From Sorangium aterium (GTDB lineage Bacteria; Myxococcota_A; Polyangia; Polyangiales; Polyangiaceae): a stretch of DNA of 64,000 nt. Within the stretch, counting starts at the first letter, position 1. Every line of letters starts with the position of its first letter. Where the stretch lies: contig NZ_JAQNDK010000001.1 of NCBI RefSeq assembly GCF_028368935.1, positions 372,001-436,000 of the forward strand, read 5' to 3'. The position numbers and the translations under genes were made by a program. The notes beneath the pieces were generated by a model. That model was given only the letters and a program-made list of their open reading frames with translations, was not told the DNA's origin and did not search any database. Positions 27,798 through 37,202 of the stretch are shown here, piece by piece.

Positions 27798-28786
27798 TCA
27801 GGCGCCCGCCAGCGTGACCGCGGCGTCGGGGCCGTGAGCGAGGACGCGCGCGTGGCCGCCGAGGATGGCGGGCTCGTTGCGATGGCCGTGGCCGATCGGC
27901 AGCCCGGCGACGACGGGGATGCCCAGCGGGAGCAGCCTGTCGCGGAGGACCTCGTCCACCGTGATGCCGTCGGTGCCTGGCGCGCATTGCTCGAAGTCGC
28001 CGAGGACCACCGCCGTGGCCGGGGCGAGGTGGCCGCCGACCTCCAGCGTCGCCAGCATGCGATCGATGCGGTAGGGCCGCTCGGTGACGTCCTCGAGCAG
28101 GAGGATGCACCCCTCCGGGACCCGGAGCCGTCCCGCGGCGGCGCAGGCGTGGAGCAGGGCCAGGTTGCCGCCGAAGAGCGGCCCCTCGGCCACGCCGGCG
28201 CGCAGCGTGGTGAGGCCGTCGAAGCGGCGCTCCCCCAGCGGATCTTCGAGGGCGCGGATCAGCGCGGCGCGGGCGCGGGCGTCGCCGCGCCCGAGCGCGG
28301 TGACGTGGACGCCGTGGAGCGACGCCACGCCCGCGCGCGCAGCCTCGACGTGGAGGGCCGTGACGTCGGAGAAGCCGACGATCCAGCGGGGGTGCGCTGC
28401 GAGGACGCTCCAGTCGAGCCGGTGGACGAACCGGTTCGCGCCGTAGCCGCCGCGGGCCGCGAAGATGGCCCTGACGTCGGGTGCGAGAGAGCGCGGGCGA
28501 GCTCGTCGCTGCGTCGGGCGTCGCTGCCGGCCAGGTAACCGGCCCGCGCGAACAGCCCGTGATGGGAGGGCGCCGACAGCGATGGCGGCCCGCCCCGCCG
28601 GCCGTCGTCGTCGTCGAACGGAGGCCCCTCGCCCGCGTCGAAGAGGACGCGGTAGCGCTGGGCGAGCCAGCCGATGCCGACCCGCGCGAGGACGTGCTCG
28701 AACGGGCTGGAAGGGGCGATCACCGCGACGGTATCGCCCGGCCGGAGCGCCGGCGGCAGGATCGGCGGGGGAGAGCTAGCGAGCAC
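27798..28786 (-). pseudogene. LD-carboxypeptidase (S66), reading frame broken by a one-base shift
   Basis: An S66 family muramoyl-tetrapeptide LD-carboxypeptidase, which trims D-Ala from peptidoglycan tetrapeptides. The gene is seen in two frames. The N-terminal part (GTG 28786: LPPALRPGDTVAVIAPSSP, then RAGYLAGSDARRSDELARAL) is in one frame. From about base 28485 the conserved text continues in another: PDVRAIFAARGGYGANR, RWIVGFSDVTALH with the Ser nucleophile, GPLFGGNLALLHA, and LPIGHGHRNEPAILGG with the catalytic His. Adding one base near the shift would restore a normal-length enzyme. The start lies inside the last codons of the upstream TPR gene. It is either a true pseudogene, a sequencing error, or a recoding site. 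Everything needed for catalysis is present across the two frames. Confidence 0.8.
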
Positions 28787-31700
28787 CAGGATCGTCGTCG
28801 AGCAACTCCACGTCTTCCGCATCCGTGTCGACGTCGATCGCGTCGGAGCCAGGCAGGGGCGGCACGGGAGCAGCGGGCGCCTCGGGGAGCGCAGGGGCCG
28901 AGAGGGATACCTCCTCGTGCGCTCGATGGACCTCGCCATCGTCGATGTCGCCGAGCGCCGGCGGCGCTGCATGAGCGTCGAACTCCGACCATTGCGCGGG
29001 AGCGGCCGGCGCATCGGCATACGCAGCCGGAGCAACGTGGATGACCTGGGTGGCGCTATCCAGAGGGAGCCTCTGCCCCTCGCGCAGGGCCACATCGACA
29101 TGGGCAGCGCCGCCGCTCGCGTCGGCCGCGTCGGCGTGCGAAGCGACGCCGTAGGTCCAGACCTGCTGCACCGGCTCGACAGGCAGCGCTTGCGGGGCGG
29201 CGGCATCCGCCGGGTACGCCTCCGCAGCCGGGTACGCCTCCGCAGCCGGGTACGCCTCCGCAGCCGGGTACGCCTCCGCAGCCGGGTACGCCTCCGCAAC
29301 CGGGTACGCCTCCGCAGCCGGGTACGCCTCCGCAACCGAGTACGCCTCCGCAGCCGGGTACGCCTCCGCAACCGGGTACGCCTCCGCAGCCGGGTACGCC
29401 TCCGCAGCCGGCTGTGCCTCGGGAGCCGGCTGCGCCGCCGCAACCGACAGCGCCTCCGCGGCCGGCTGCGCCTCGGCGCCCTCGTGCGCCTCGGAGCCCG
29501 CGTAGCCGTTGCTCACCGCCGCCACCGCGCCGGCCTCGAGGCCGAGCGTCTCGAGCGCCGGCGCCCGGGGCGCGAGCGGCGGCTCGGTCAGCGGCGGGCC
29601 CGGCGCCCGGGTCGGGAGCGAAGGAGGCGGCGGGGTGCGCTTGAGCTTGCCGGTCTTGGCCCGCTCGAGGCCCGCGGTCGCGTCCGGATCGCCCGCCTTC
29701 ATGCGGAGGACGCGGCGCCAGGCGTCCGCCGCCTCGCGCGCCTCGCCGAGCTCCTCCTCCCAGAGGCGCGCCACCTTGCGCGCGAGCTCCGCTCGCTGCG
29801 CCGGATCGCGGCCGCGGAGGATCTGGTCCTCGTACAGCTGGATCATGCCGCGGTGATCGCCGAGCTCCAGCAGGAGACCCGACAGGTCGTTCATCACGTC
29901 CTGATCCGAGGGCGACAGGTCATGAAGCTTCTTCAGGTCCGCCGCGGCGCCCTGCCTGTCGCCGAGCACATCGCGCCGCAGCCTGGCGCGACGCTGCAGG
30001 AGCTTGCGCACGAGCGGGCCGTCGAACACCTCGTCGAGCGCGCGGTCCAGCGTCGCGCTGACGCGGGGCAGATCGCCCACCTCGCGCCCGAGGGCCTCGA
30101 GCGCGTCGAGCGAAGCGTCGTCGACCTGCGCCAGCACGGCGTCGCCCAGCCAGCCGAAGGCGCGGTCGACGTCGCGGAGGTCCTGGTGCGCGATCGTGGC
30201 CGCGCGCCGCAGGAGCGCCGCCCGGGTGCGGCCGCCGTCGCGCGAGCCCTGGCCGCCGGCCGCGAGCGCCTCGACGAGGATCGTGCGCAGCGCCGTCGAC
30301 CCCGATCGCTCGTCGTCGTCCCGCGCCACCTGCTCGAGCATGGCGATCGTCTCCTCCTGGACGCCGCCGCCGAGGGCCAGCTCGAAGAAGCTCCTCGCCC
30401 GGTCGATGGCGCCGCGCTCGCAGGCGATCTGGGCGGCGCGGACGAGCGCCGCCAGGCGATCGGCCGGCGTGCGGCACCGGCTCACCTGGCGCTCGAAGAG
30501 GTCGATGATGAGGCCAGGGGCCTCGGCCAGCGCCGCGAGCCGCTGGAGCAGCGGCTCGACCTCGGCGGTCGGCACGCTCGCGAGCGCGCCCTCGCCGTGG
30601 TGGATCGACTCCAGCGGATCGGCGCCCACGGAGACCCGGACCTCGGCCTGCCGCACGAGCTCGGCCGCCCGGGCCATGCCCGAGAGATCCCTGGCGAGGA
30701 GCTCGTGCGCGACGGTGAGGGCCTCGCGATCCTGGAGCTCCACCGCGATCGCCTCGAGCTTCTCCGCGAGGCCGGCGTCGGCGGTGCGCGAGCGCGCGAG
30801 CTCCATCGCCACGCGCGCGGCGTCCTTCTGGCGACCGACCTCCACGAAGCGCTCGAAGGCCCCGCGCAGGGCGAGCTCGCGCCCCGCGCGCGCGATCGAC
30901 TCGTTCCAGGCGACCAGCTTGGTCGCGACGATCCCCTTCCACCCGACCCGATCGCCGAGCGCGACGTACGCGTCTCGGCACGGCTCGTCGCCCTGATCCG
31001 CGAGCCGCTCCAGGAGCGCCAGCGCCTCGTCGCTCTTGCCCAGCTGCTGGTCCAGGATGTCGGCGAGGCGGCGGGTCATCTGCGACGCCTCGTCGTCGTC
31101 GCCCTCCACCTCGATCAGGATCGCCATCAGGCGCGCGACCTTTGGCCAATCGTTCAGCCGCTCGGCGAGCCGCAGGAGCCGGGCGACCGCGTCGAGGTCG
31201 TCCGGCTCGACGGCGTGGACGATCTCGAGCGCCCGGACGGCGCCGCGCGGATCGTCGAGCGGGCCCTCGTACAGCGCCGCGAGCCGCTGCGCGATGTCGA
31301 CCTGGTCGTGGCCGTACACGAGCACGAGCTCACGCTCGAGCGCGCCCGCGACCCCCCTCGGGTTGCCGCGCTGCTCCTCCAGATCGGCGATCCCCCGTAG
31401 CGCGATCCGGTTCTGCGGATCGAGCGTCGCCACGACCGCCTCGTAGCGCGCGATCGCGGCCTCGAGGTCGCCGGGGCCCTCCGCGAGCATGCGCGCCTCG
31501 CGCAGGGCGAGCGAGATCTTGCCGGGCTCGCTGTCCGTCAGATCGCCGAGCTTGCGGAGGAGCTCCGCGCCCTGCTGGTGATCGCCGCGCTCGCCGGCGT
31601 CCTGGGCCAGCCGCTCGATGGCCTCGGCGTCGTCGCCGTCGGCGAGCAGGAGCGTGAGCGTCGCGCGCTCCCCGTCGCGGTCACCGAGCTCGCGCTGCAG

Positions 31701-34160
31701 GGCCGCCGCGGCCCGTCGCGCCGCGACGCGCTCCGCCCTGTCGCCGAGCACCTCGGCCCGGCTCAGGAGGAACCGCACGAGCTCGGGCCGCCGGTGGGCG
31801 CGCCGGTAGAGGTCCTCGATCGCGGGGCCGGCGTCCGTCGCCGGATCGATCTCGATGGCGCGCTCGACGCGGTCGAGCGCGCCGTCGACGTCTCCGGCGC
31901 TGAGGAGCAGCTCGGCGGCCTCGACGAGGAGCGCCGGACGCGCCTTGCGGTCCGCGAGCAGCGCGCGCTCGCAGAGCGCCCTCGCCGCCTCGGCGAGCCG
32001 CCCCGCCGCGACGTAGGCCTTCTGCGCGAGCTCCCACAGCCTCGGCTGGCGCAGGAGCTCGGCGGCCTGGCCGTAGGCGTCGCCCGCGGCGCCCGGCTCG
32101 TCGAGCCGCATCCGGAGCTCGCCGAGCTTCTGAAGGAGCGGCCCGTGGGTCAGCTTCCCCTGGAACCAGGTCGTCGCGTCGGCGAGGACCCGCGCCGCGA
32201 GGTCGAAGCGCTCGCCGCGCTCGAAGAGCTTGACGGCGGACAGGAGCGCCGCGCCGTCGTCAGGCATGAGGCCCGCGATCCGCACCCACGCCTCCGCGGC
32301 CGCGATGGGGTCGCGGCGCTTCTGCTCGTGGAGCGCGACGAGCGCCCTCTCGAGCTCGACCCGCTGCGCGACGTCGGGCGTCGCGGCGGCGTCGTGCTCG
32401 AGCAGCGCGGCGAGGTCGTCCCACCGCGAGCTCCGCTCGAGCAGCCGCCTCAGCTCGGCCTGCGCCTGCGCGTCGCCTGGATCGAGCTCGGAGAGCAGCT
32501 TCCAGGCCTGGACCGCCGTGTCGACGTCGCGCAGCTGCGCCTCGCACAGCCCGGCGACGTCGCGCAGCTGCGCCTTCCTGCGCTCGATGGGCGCCTCGGG
32601 GACGCGCGCCGCCGCGAGCAGCACGTCCCGCAGCTCGACGAACATCCGCTTCTGGCGCAGCTGCTCCTCGACCTGCGCGAGCACGTCCGGGTTGGCCGGC
32701 TCGCCCTTGAGCACCTCACGGAGCCTGGCGAGCGTCATCGGCTTGCGAACCTCGGCCGGCTCCTCTCTCGGAGGCTGCAGCTCCTCCGAGGGAGCCGAGC
32801 TACCGAAGGCGCCGGGCGCCGGCGCGGCGCCGGCCAGGCCGTACGCCCCCGCGGGGGCCGGCGCTACGGCGTCCGCAGGTGAAGCCAGCGTGTCCGGCGC
32901 CGTCGACCCCGGCGCGGGAGCGAACGAAGACGCCGGCGCGAACGCGGCCACCGCCGGATCGACCAGCCCAGCGACGGCCGGCGACGAGAGGAGGCCCGAG
33001 GGGGGCACGGACGCGTGCGCATGGGCGGCTCCCGCGCTGGGCGGCACCGACGACCGGTGCGCAGGCGCGGCAGCCACGCCCATGGGCGGCGGCGGCGCCG
33101 ACGGCAGCCGCGGGGGGGGCGCGACGGACGCCCGCTTGCGCGCCTCGGGGGCCATGAACCCGTTCGGGTTGACCTGGAGGTAGGCGAGGTAGCGCGGGCG
33201 AAGCTCCGCGATGCGGCCCAGCTGCTTCCCGTAATGGTCGGCGAGCTGCATGGCGCGATCGTGCCCCGGCGCCGCGCGGAGGGCGTAGACCGAGTACGAG
33301 TAGCCGTACTCCCCGTCGTACGTCTCCGCGAGCGCCACGAAGAGCTCCGCGGCCTCGTCGCGCTCTGGCTGCGGCACCGGCTCGCCCGCCTCGATGCGGT
33401 CGACGATGGCGACGCCGAGCGCCTGGATGAGCCCCACGTCGTGCGGCACGAACGCGCGCGCGTTCCGCAGCGCCACCGTGGAGCCCGCGAGGTCGCCGGC
33501 GCGGCGCCGGATGTCGGCCTCGTCGCGCAGCAGGGCGAGCCGCCGCTCCGGGTCGTCGACGAGCGCCTGCTCCATCGCGAAGTACGGGATCGCCTCGGCG
33601 TACTGCTGCTGGGCCTTCAGCATCTCGCGGGCGGCGTAGATGGCGTAGACGTTGTGCGGATCGAGCTCCGCCAGGCGGCGCCAGTTCTCGAGGGCGCGCT
33701 CCGGCCGCGAGAGCGGCGGCTCGCTCCACAGCCGGCCGAGCTCCTCGTGCAGGGTCGAGACCTGCGCGCGCACCTCGGGCCGCTCGAAGAGCAGCGGCGT
33801 GAGCGCCTTGACGAGCCGCTCCAGGAGCGCGACGAGCGCCTTCTGATCGCCCTTGTCGCGGTAGAGCTGCGCCAGCCGCTCCGCCGCGGTCCGCTGCGTC
33901 GGATCCTTGTCGATGGCGATCATGAGCGTCCGCGCGGCGTGGTGCGCGTCGCCGATGGTGGTCGACCACACGTTCGCGGCCTCGCTCAGCCAGTGCGCCG
34001 CGTACGATGGATCTGCGGTGGAGCTGCCTACGCGCTCGAGCAGCATGGCGTACGAGCGTGGGTCCTGCTCCCCGGCTCGGTGAGCATACGCCAGGGCTTC
34101 CCCGTCATGCGGATTCGTGACGAGCCGCTGGACGAGCGTTTCCATCTCCCGGGGATCCAT
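28776..34160 (-). CDS. Very large TPR-repeat protein (1794 residues)
   Basis: A large protein built mainly of tetratricopeptide-like helical repeats, probably a scaffold. The N-terminal part (residues 1-330) has TPR blocks such as YAAHWLSEAANVWSTTIG and RAAERLAQLYRDKGDQKAL-like units (seen as ERLAQLYRDKGDQKALV). Residues about 330-480 are a Pro/Ala/Ser-rich linker (SVAPPPRLPSAPPPP). Residues about 490-1560 are a long series of TPR-like units with motifs AEAWVRIAGLMPDDGAAL, LRDVDTAVQAWKLLSELDP and DRAFGWLGDAVLAQ. The last 230 residues are low-complexity and include eleven EAY hexapeptide repeats. No signal peptide or TM is seen. It follows the Ser/Thr kinase gene on the same strand, with 163 bases between, and its end overlaps the LD-carboxypeptidase start. 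Function unknown. Confidence 0.85.
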   Translation of the reverse strand: MDPREMETLVQRLVTNPHDGEALAYAHRAGEQDPRSYAMLLERVGSSTADPSYAAHWLSEAANVWSTTIGDAHHAARTLMIAIDKDPTQRTAAERLAQLYRDKGDQKALVALLERLVKALTPLLFERPEVRAQVSTLHEELGRLWSEPPLSRPERALENWRRLAELDPHNVYAIYAAREMLKAQQQYAEAIPYFAMEQALVDDPERRLALLRDEADIRRRAGDLAGSTVALRNARAFVPHDVGLIQALGVAIVDRIEAGEPVPQPERDEAAELFVALAETYDGEYGYSYSVYALRAAPGHDRAMQLADHYGKQLGRIAELRPRYLAYLQVNPNGFMAPEARKRASVAPPPRLPSAPPPPMGVAAAPAHRSSVPPSAGAAHAHASVPPSGLLSSPAVAGLVDPAVAAFAPASSFAPAPGSTAPDTLASPADAVAPAPAGAYGLAGAAPAPGAFGSSAPSEELQPPREEPAEVRKPMTLARLREVLKGEPANPDVLAQVEEQLRQKRMFVELRDVLLAAARVPEAPIERRKAQLRDVAGLCEAQLRDVDTAVQAWKLLSELDPGDAQAQAELRRLLERSSRWDDLAALLEHDAAATPDVAQRVELERALVALHEQKRRDPIAAAEAWVRIAGLMPDDGAALLSAVKLFERGERFDLAARVLADATTWFQGKLTHGPLLQKLGELRMRLDEPGAAGDAYGQAAELLRQPRLWELAQKAYVAAGRLAEAARALCERALLADRKARPALLVEAAELLLSAGDVDGALDRVERAIEIDPATDAGPAIEDLYRRAHRRPELVRFLLSRAEVLGDRAERVAARRAAAALQRELGDRDGERATLTLLLADGDDAEAIERLAQDAGERGDHQQGAELLRKLGDLTDSEPGKISLALREARMLAEGPGDLEAAIARYEAVVATLDPQNRIALRGIADLEEQRGNPRGVAGALERELVLVYGHDQVDIAQRLAALYEGPLDDPRGAVRALEIVHAVEPDDLDAVARLLRLAERLNDWPKVARLMAILIEVEGDDDEASQMTRRLADILDQQLGKSDEALALLERLADQGDEPCRDAYVALGDRVGWKGIVATKLVAWNESIARAGRELALRGAFERFVEVGRQKDAARVAMELARSRTADAGLAEKLEAIAVELQDREALTVAHELLARDLSGMARAAELVRQAEVRVSVGADPLESIHHGEGALASVPTAEVEPLLQRLAALAEAPGLIIDLFERQVSRCRTPADRLAALVRAAQIACERGAIDRARSFFELALGGGVQEETIAMLEQVARDDDERSGSTALRTILVEALAAGGQGSRDGGRTRAALLRRAATIAHQDLRDVDRAFGWLGDAVLAQVDDASLDALEALGREVGDLPRVSATLDRALDEVFDGPLVRKLLQRRARLRRDVLGDRQGAAADLKKLHDLSPSDQDVMNDLSGLLLELGDHRGMIQLYEDQILRGRDPAQRAELARKVARLWEEELGEAREAADAWRRVLRMKAGDPDATAGLERAKTGKLKRTPPPPSLPTRAPGPPLTEPPLAPRAPALETLGLEAGAVAAVSNGYAGSEAHEGAEAQPAAEALSVAAAQPAPEAQPAAEAYPAAEAYPVAEAYPAAEAYSVAEAYPAAEAYPVAEAYPAAEAYPAAEAYPAAEAYPAAEAYPADAAAPQALPVEPVQQVWTYGVASHADAADASGGAAHVDVALREGQRLPLDSATQVIHVAPAAYADAPAAPAQWSEFDAHAAPPALGDIDDGEVHRAHEEVSLSAPALPEAPAAPVPPLPGSDAIDVDTDAEDVELLDDDPGAR
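29211..29408. repeat. Eleven 18-base coding repeats (P-A-A-E-A-Y units)
   Basis: About eleven head-to-tail 18-base units (minus strand reads a Pro-Ala/Val-Ala-Glu-Ala-Tyr hexapeptide each) lie near the 3' end of the large TPR gene. Units differ by single bases (Ala/Val and Pro/Ser choices), so the array has both old and recent copies. The regular Tyr spacing could make a repeated binding or phosphorylation surface; that is speculation. Confidence 0.9.
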
Positions 34161-34323
34161 CGGTGCGCGGCGAAGTTACACGTTAGCCTCCGGCTCGTAC
34201 AGCGACTCTCGGCGTCCTTCGCGATCGGACGCCGCTGTCTCTCGCGCGACGGGACTCCATGGAAGAGCGGGCAGTCGGGGGCCGACGTCGGCCTCGCGCA
34301 GCGGTGCCGCGCGCGTGCCGTCA

Positions 34324-36093
34324 TCAGTCGAATTTCACATACGGCTTGCGCGGCTGCGCTGTCTTTCGCTTCGGTATCGAAGCCGATGGGACGCCCGTCG
34401 GCGCGGGCGCCGCGCTGGCGACACCCGCGGGCGACGGAGGCGGCGCCGGCGCGGTCGTCGCGGCGGCGGGCGGCGGCGCCAGAGCGGTCGTCGTGGCGGC
34501 GGGTGACGGCGCCGGCGCGGTCGTCGCGGCGGGCATCGGCGGCGGCGACGGCGCGGTCGTCGCGGCGGGCGGCGACGGCGCGGTCGTCGTGCCGGGCGGC
34601 GACGGCGCGGTCGTCGTGCCGGGCGGCGACGGCGCCGCCGGCGGGGTCGTCGTGGCGGCGGGCGGCGGGTTGGCGCGCGCTATCGCGTCCGCGAGTACCC
34701 TCGCCTCCAGCGCTACCCCTTTCTGAAGACTGTGCGCGCCGCCGTCCGCGGGCCGGCGGAGCTCGCGCACGGCGAGCGCCATCACGATCAGGGACAGCGC
34801 GCCGGCGCCGACGGCCACGCGCGAGGTGCGCCTCCGTGGCGCGGAACGCAGCGTGCTCGGCGCCTGCGCGGCGTCGTCGCCCACGACCGCGAGCAGCTCG
34901 CTCGTGGCGCCGACCTCGGCGGGCTGAGCCGGGCCGAGGCGCTCGCGGTCGAGGCTCGGCCTGGCCTCGTCCATCGCGCGATCGAGCTCGGCGATGAACT
35001 CCTGGGCGCTCCGCGGCCGATCCTCGGGCCGCTTGGCCAGGGCGCGCTGCAGGAGCTGCGAGAGCGACGGCGGTATCCTGGCGTCCGGCGCGGCCTCGCT
35101 CGCCGGCACGGGCGACGACTTGATGTGCCTCGCCATCACGACGACCGCATCGTCGTCGATGAACGGCGGCCTCCCGACCAGCATCTGATAGAGCAGGACG
35201 CCGAGCGAATACAGGTCGCTCCGCGCATCGAGCGGCCTGCCCTGCGCCTGCTCCGGCGACATGTACCGCGGCGTCCCGAAGACGGTGCCTGCCTGGGTCT
35301 CGAGGGCGTCGACCGGCCGCTCTGTCCCGGTCATCACCTTCGCGATGCCGAAGTCGAGCACCTTGCAGATCTCCTCGTGCTCGCCCGCGGGGGGCCTCGC
35401 CAGGAACAGGTTGTCCGGCTTGAGGTCCCTGTGGATGATCCCCTTGTCGTGCGCCTCGGCCAGCGACAGGAGCGCGTGCCGCGCGAAGCGGGCGGCGTCG
35501 CCCATGCGCAGCCGCCGCAGGCGCTTGAGCCGCTGGCCGAGCGACTCGCCCTCGAGCAGCTCCATCGCGAGGTAGAGCGAGCCGCTGCTCGACGCCGTCC
35601 CCTCCATGGGCGAGCTCTGCTCTGCGGAGCGACCGCGGCCGAAGGCCGCGTCCGTCGCGTCGTCCACGACCTCGCCGAAATCGAACACGGTGACCGTGTG
35701 CGGCGACCGGAGGAGGCTCATCGCGCGCGCCTCGCGGGTGAAGCGCGCCTTCGCCTGCGCGTCGAACGCCCTGTCCGACCGCAGGATCTTGATGGCCACG
35801 TCGCGGCCCATCGCCTCCTGGCGCGCGCGGTACACCGTGCCCATCGAGCCGGCGCCGAGCTTGCCCACGATCACGAACCGATCCGCGATCGTGATCCCCA
35901 GCAGCGGATCTCCGTCGGTCTCGGCGAGCACCTCGCGGCTCACGAGGGCCAGCCCGTCGTGGGGGCAACGAGGTAGCCTCGCGCTCTGGCCGTCCTGGGA
36001 ACCGCGCTCGCCGGCGGGGGACGGGAGCTGGCTGGACGAGGTCCTCCCAGCGACGGCCGCGAGGTGGTGACAGCGCGGGCAAATCAGCGCCAT
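34324..36093 (-). CDS. Ser/Thr protein kinase with N-terminal zinc-ribbon and one TM
   Basis: A 589-residue Hanks-type kinase from ATG 36093; GTG 36213 would add 40 residues and overlap the upstream gene. The N-terminus has two Cys pairs (LICPRCHH and PRCPHDG), a zinc-ribbon-like motif often seen at the head of myxobacterial kinases. The kinase domain (about residues 72-345) has GKLGAGSMGTVYRA, the invariant Lys in DVAIKIL, HRDLKPDNLFLARPP, DFGIAKVMTG, the activation segment FGTPRYMSPEQAQG and ARSDLYSLGVLLYQML. A juxtamembrane stretch leads to a TM helix (VGAGALSLIVMALAVREL), then about 120 exported residues rich in Pro/Thr/Ala repeats ending KRKTAQPRKPYVKFD. It follows a TPR protein and a Cys-rich lipoprotein and precedes the giant TPR protein, all minus strand. 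Confidence 0.92.
   Translation of the reverse strand: MALICPRCHHLAAVAGRTSSSQLPSPAGERGSQDGQSARLPRCPHDGLALVSREVLAETDGDPLLGITIADRFVIVGKLGAGSMGTVYRARQEAMGRDVAIKILRSDRAFDAQAKARFTREARAMSLLRSPHTVTVFDFGEVVDDATDAAFGRGRSAEQSSPMEGTASSSGSLYLAMELLEGESLGQRLKRLRRLRMGDAARFARHALLSLAEAHDKGIIHRDLKPDNLFLARPPAGEHEEICKVLDFGIAKVMTGTERPVDALETQAGTVFGTPRYMSPEQAQGRPLDARSDLYSLGVLLYQMLVGRPPFIDDDAVVVMARHIKSSPVPASEAAPDARIPPSLSQLLQRALAKRPEDRPRSAQEFIAELDRAMDEARPSLDRERLGPAQPAEVGATSELLAVVGDDAAQAPSTLRSAPRRRTSRVAVGAGALSLIVMALAVRELRRPADGGAHSLQKGVALEARVLADAIARANPPPAATTTPPAAPSPPGTTTAPSPPGTTTAPSPPAATTAPSPPPMPAATTAPAPSPAATTTALAPPPAAATTAPAPPPSPAGVASAAPAPTGVPSASIPKRKTAQPRKPYVKFD
34440..34680. repeat. Coding repeats in the extracellular tail of the kinase
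   Basis: On the minus strand these bases encode repeated units such as SPPGTTTAP and SPPAATTAP in the extracytoplasmic tail. Two 27-base units are exact copies. Units are multiples of three, so copy number can vary without a frameshift. Confidence 0.75.
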
Positions 36094-36185
36094 GGCCCTG
36101 CTGGGCTCGTCGGGCGACCCGGGGGCGCTGGCTGGGAACTGGCCGTCTGCTGCACGAACTACCACCGCGATGGGGGGATCGTCCG

Positions 36186-37202
36186 TTACTTGGGCTCGCA
36201 TCGCAAGGCCCACGACTCGCCTGTCGCTCGCGGGCGACAGCCGAAGAACGCGGCGTCGCCGCAGGACGCATCGCTGCAGCAGACGTCGCTACAGAATCGC
36301 TGCGTTTGTTCAGGATCCTTGATGCACATACCACTCCGACAGTCCTCGGGCGTGGAGCACGGAGCGCCGATGGCCGCAAGGCTGTCCCCGGACAGCAGCC
36401 TGATGCACGCGCGGACGGTCGAGCGTTCGTCGATCGCGAGCTCGGCGCAGCCGACGCGCTGCCTCACCTCGCCGGGCGTGTCCGGGCACATCTCCGAGCC
36501 ACAGCACGGGATGGTGCAGCGGCCTCTCCCTTCGACCTCGGCGCAGAGCCCGGACGCGCAGTCATCGTCCAGAGCGCAGGGCTCGAAGTAGCCTCCATCG
36601 CCCAGGGCGGCGGCCCGGCACGCCAGGGCCGGGCCGGGCGAGACGAGATCCGTCGTGAGCCGGCACGCCGCCCCGTTCGCGGCGCAGCTGGTGTCGGAGC
36701 AGCAGGCGTCGACGCAGACGCCGCCGCTGCAGATGCCAGATCGGCAGTCGCCGGGCGCGGCGCAGGACGCGCCGGAGAGCTGCGTGCCCACGTCGGGCCG
36801 GCCGACCTCCCGGCCGATGCGACAGAGGCCGCTCCCTCCGCCGTCGGGGATCCAGCAGACGGCATCCCGGACAGGATCGCAGTCGCTCGAGCTGCAGCAG
36901 GCGCGCGAGCATACGCGCGGCCCGTCGCCGTCGAACAGCGCTGGATCGAGGCAGAAATCGAGCGCGCCGCAGTCCTCGTGCCGCGCGCAGCGCGCGCCCA
37001 GCGCGCGCTCCAGCTGCTGCTCGACGCAGGCGCCCTCCCTGCAAACGGCGCCCTCGGGGCACGCCGGCGGCCCGATCGCGCCCTCGTCCGAGCAGCGCAC
37101 CTGGCCCAGCGTCCCGTCGACGAGGACCTCGCACCCGGCGCCGAGCGACACGAGCGCGGCGAGCCCGCGGAGCAGCCTCCGCAGCGCGGCGCCGTGGCGC
37201 AT
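36186..37202 (-). CDS. Cys-rich lipoprotein
   Basis: A 338-residue predicted lipoprotein. Start ATG 37202 shares its A with the TGA stop of the upstream TPR gene. The signal (RRLLRGLAALVSLGAGC) ends in a lipobox Cys. The rest has many regularly spaced Cys pairs in units of the type SCAAPGDCRSGICSGGVC, DACCSDTSCAANGAAC and CALDDDCASGLCAEV, the disulfide-rich 'x-C-C-x-x-x-x-C' modules common in myxobacterial surface proteins. The final unit is KDPEQTQRFCSDVCCSDAS. No catalytic motif. Its close coupling to a TPR protein and to a kinase gene suggests a surface complex sensed by the kinase; this is inference. Confidence 0.82.
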   Translation of the reverse strand: MRHGAALRRLLRGLAALVSLGAGCEVLVDGTLGQVRCSDEGAIGPPACPEGAVCREGACVEQQLERALGARCARHEDCGALDFCLDPALFDGDGPRVCSRACCSSSDCDPVRDAVCWIPDGGGSGLCRIGREVGRPDVGTQLSGASCAAPGDCRSGICSGGVCVDACCSDTSCAANGAACRLTTDLVSPGPALACRAAALGDGGYFEPCALDDDCASGLCAEVEGRGRCTIPCCGSEMCPDTPGEVRQRVGCAELAIDERSTVRACIRLLSGDSLAAIGAPCSTPEDCRSGMCIKDPEQTQRFCSDVCCSDASCGDAAFFGCRPRATGESWALRCEPK

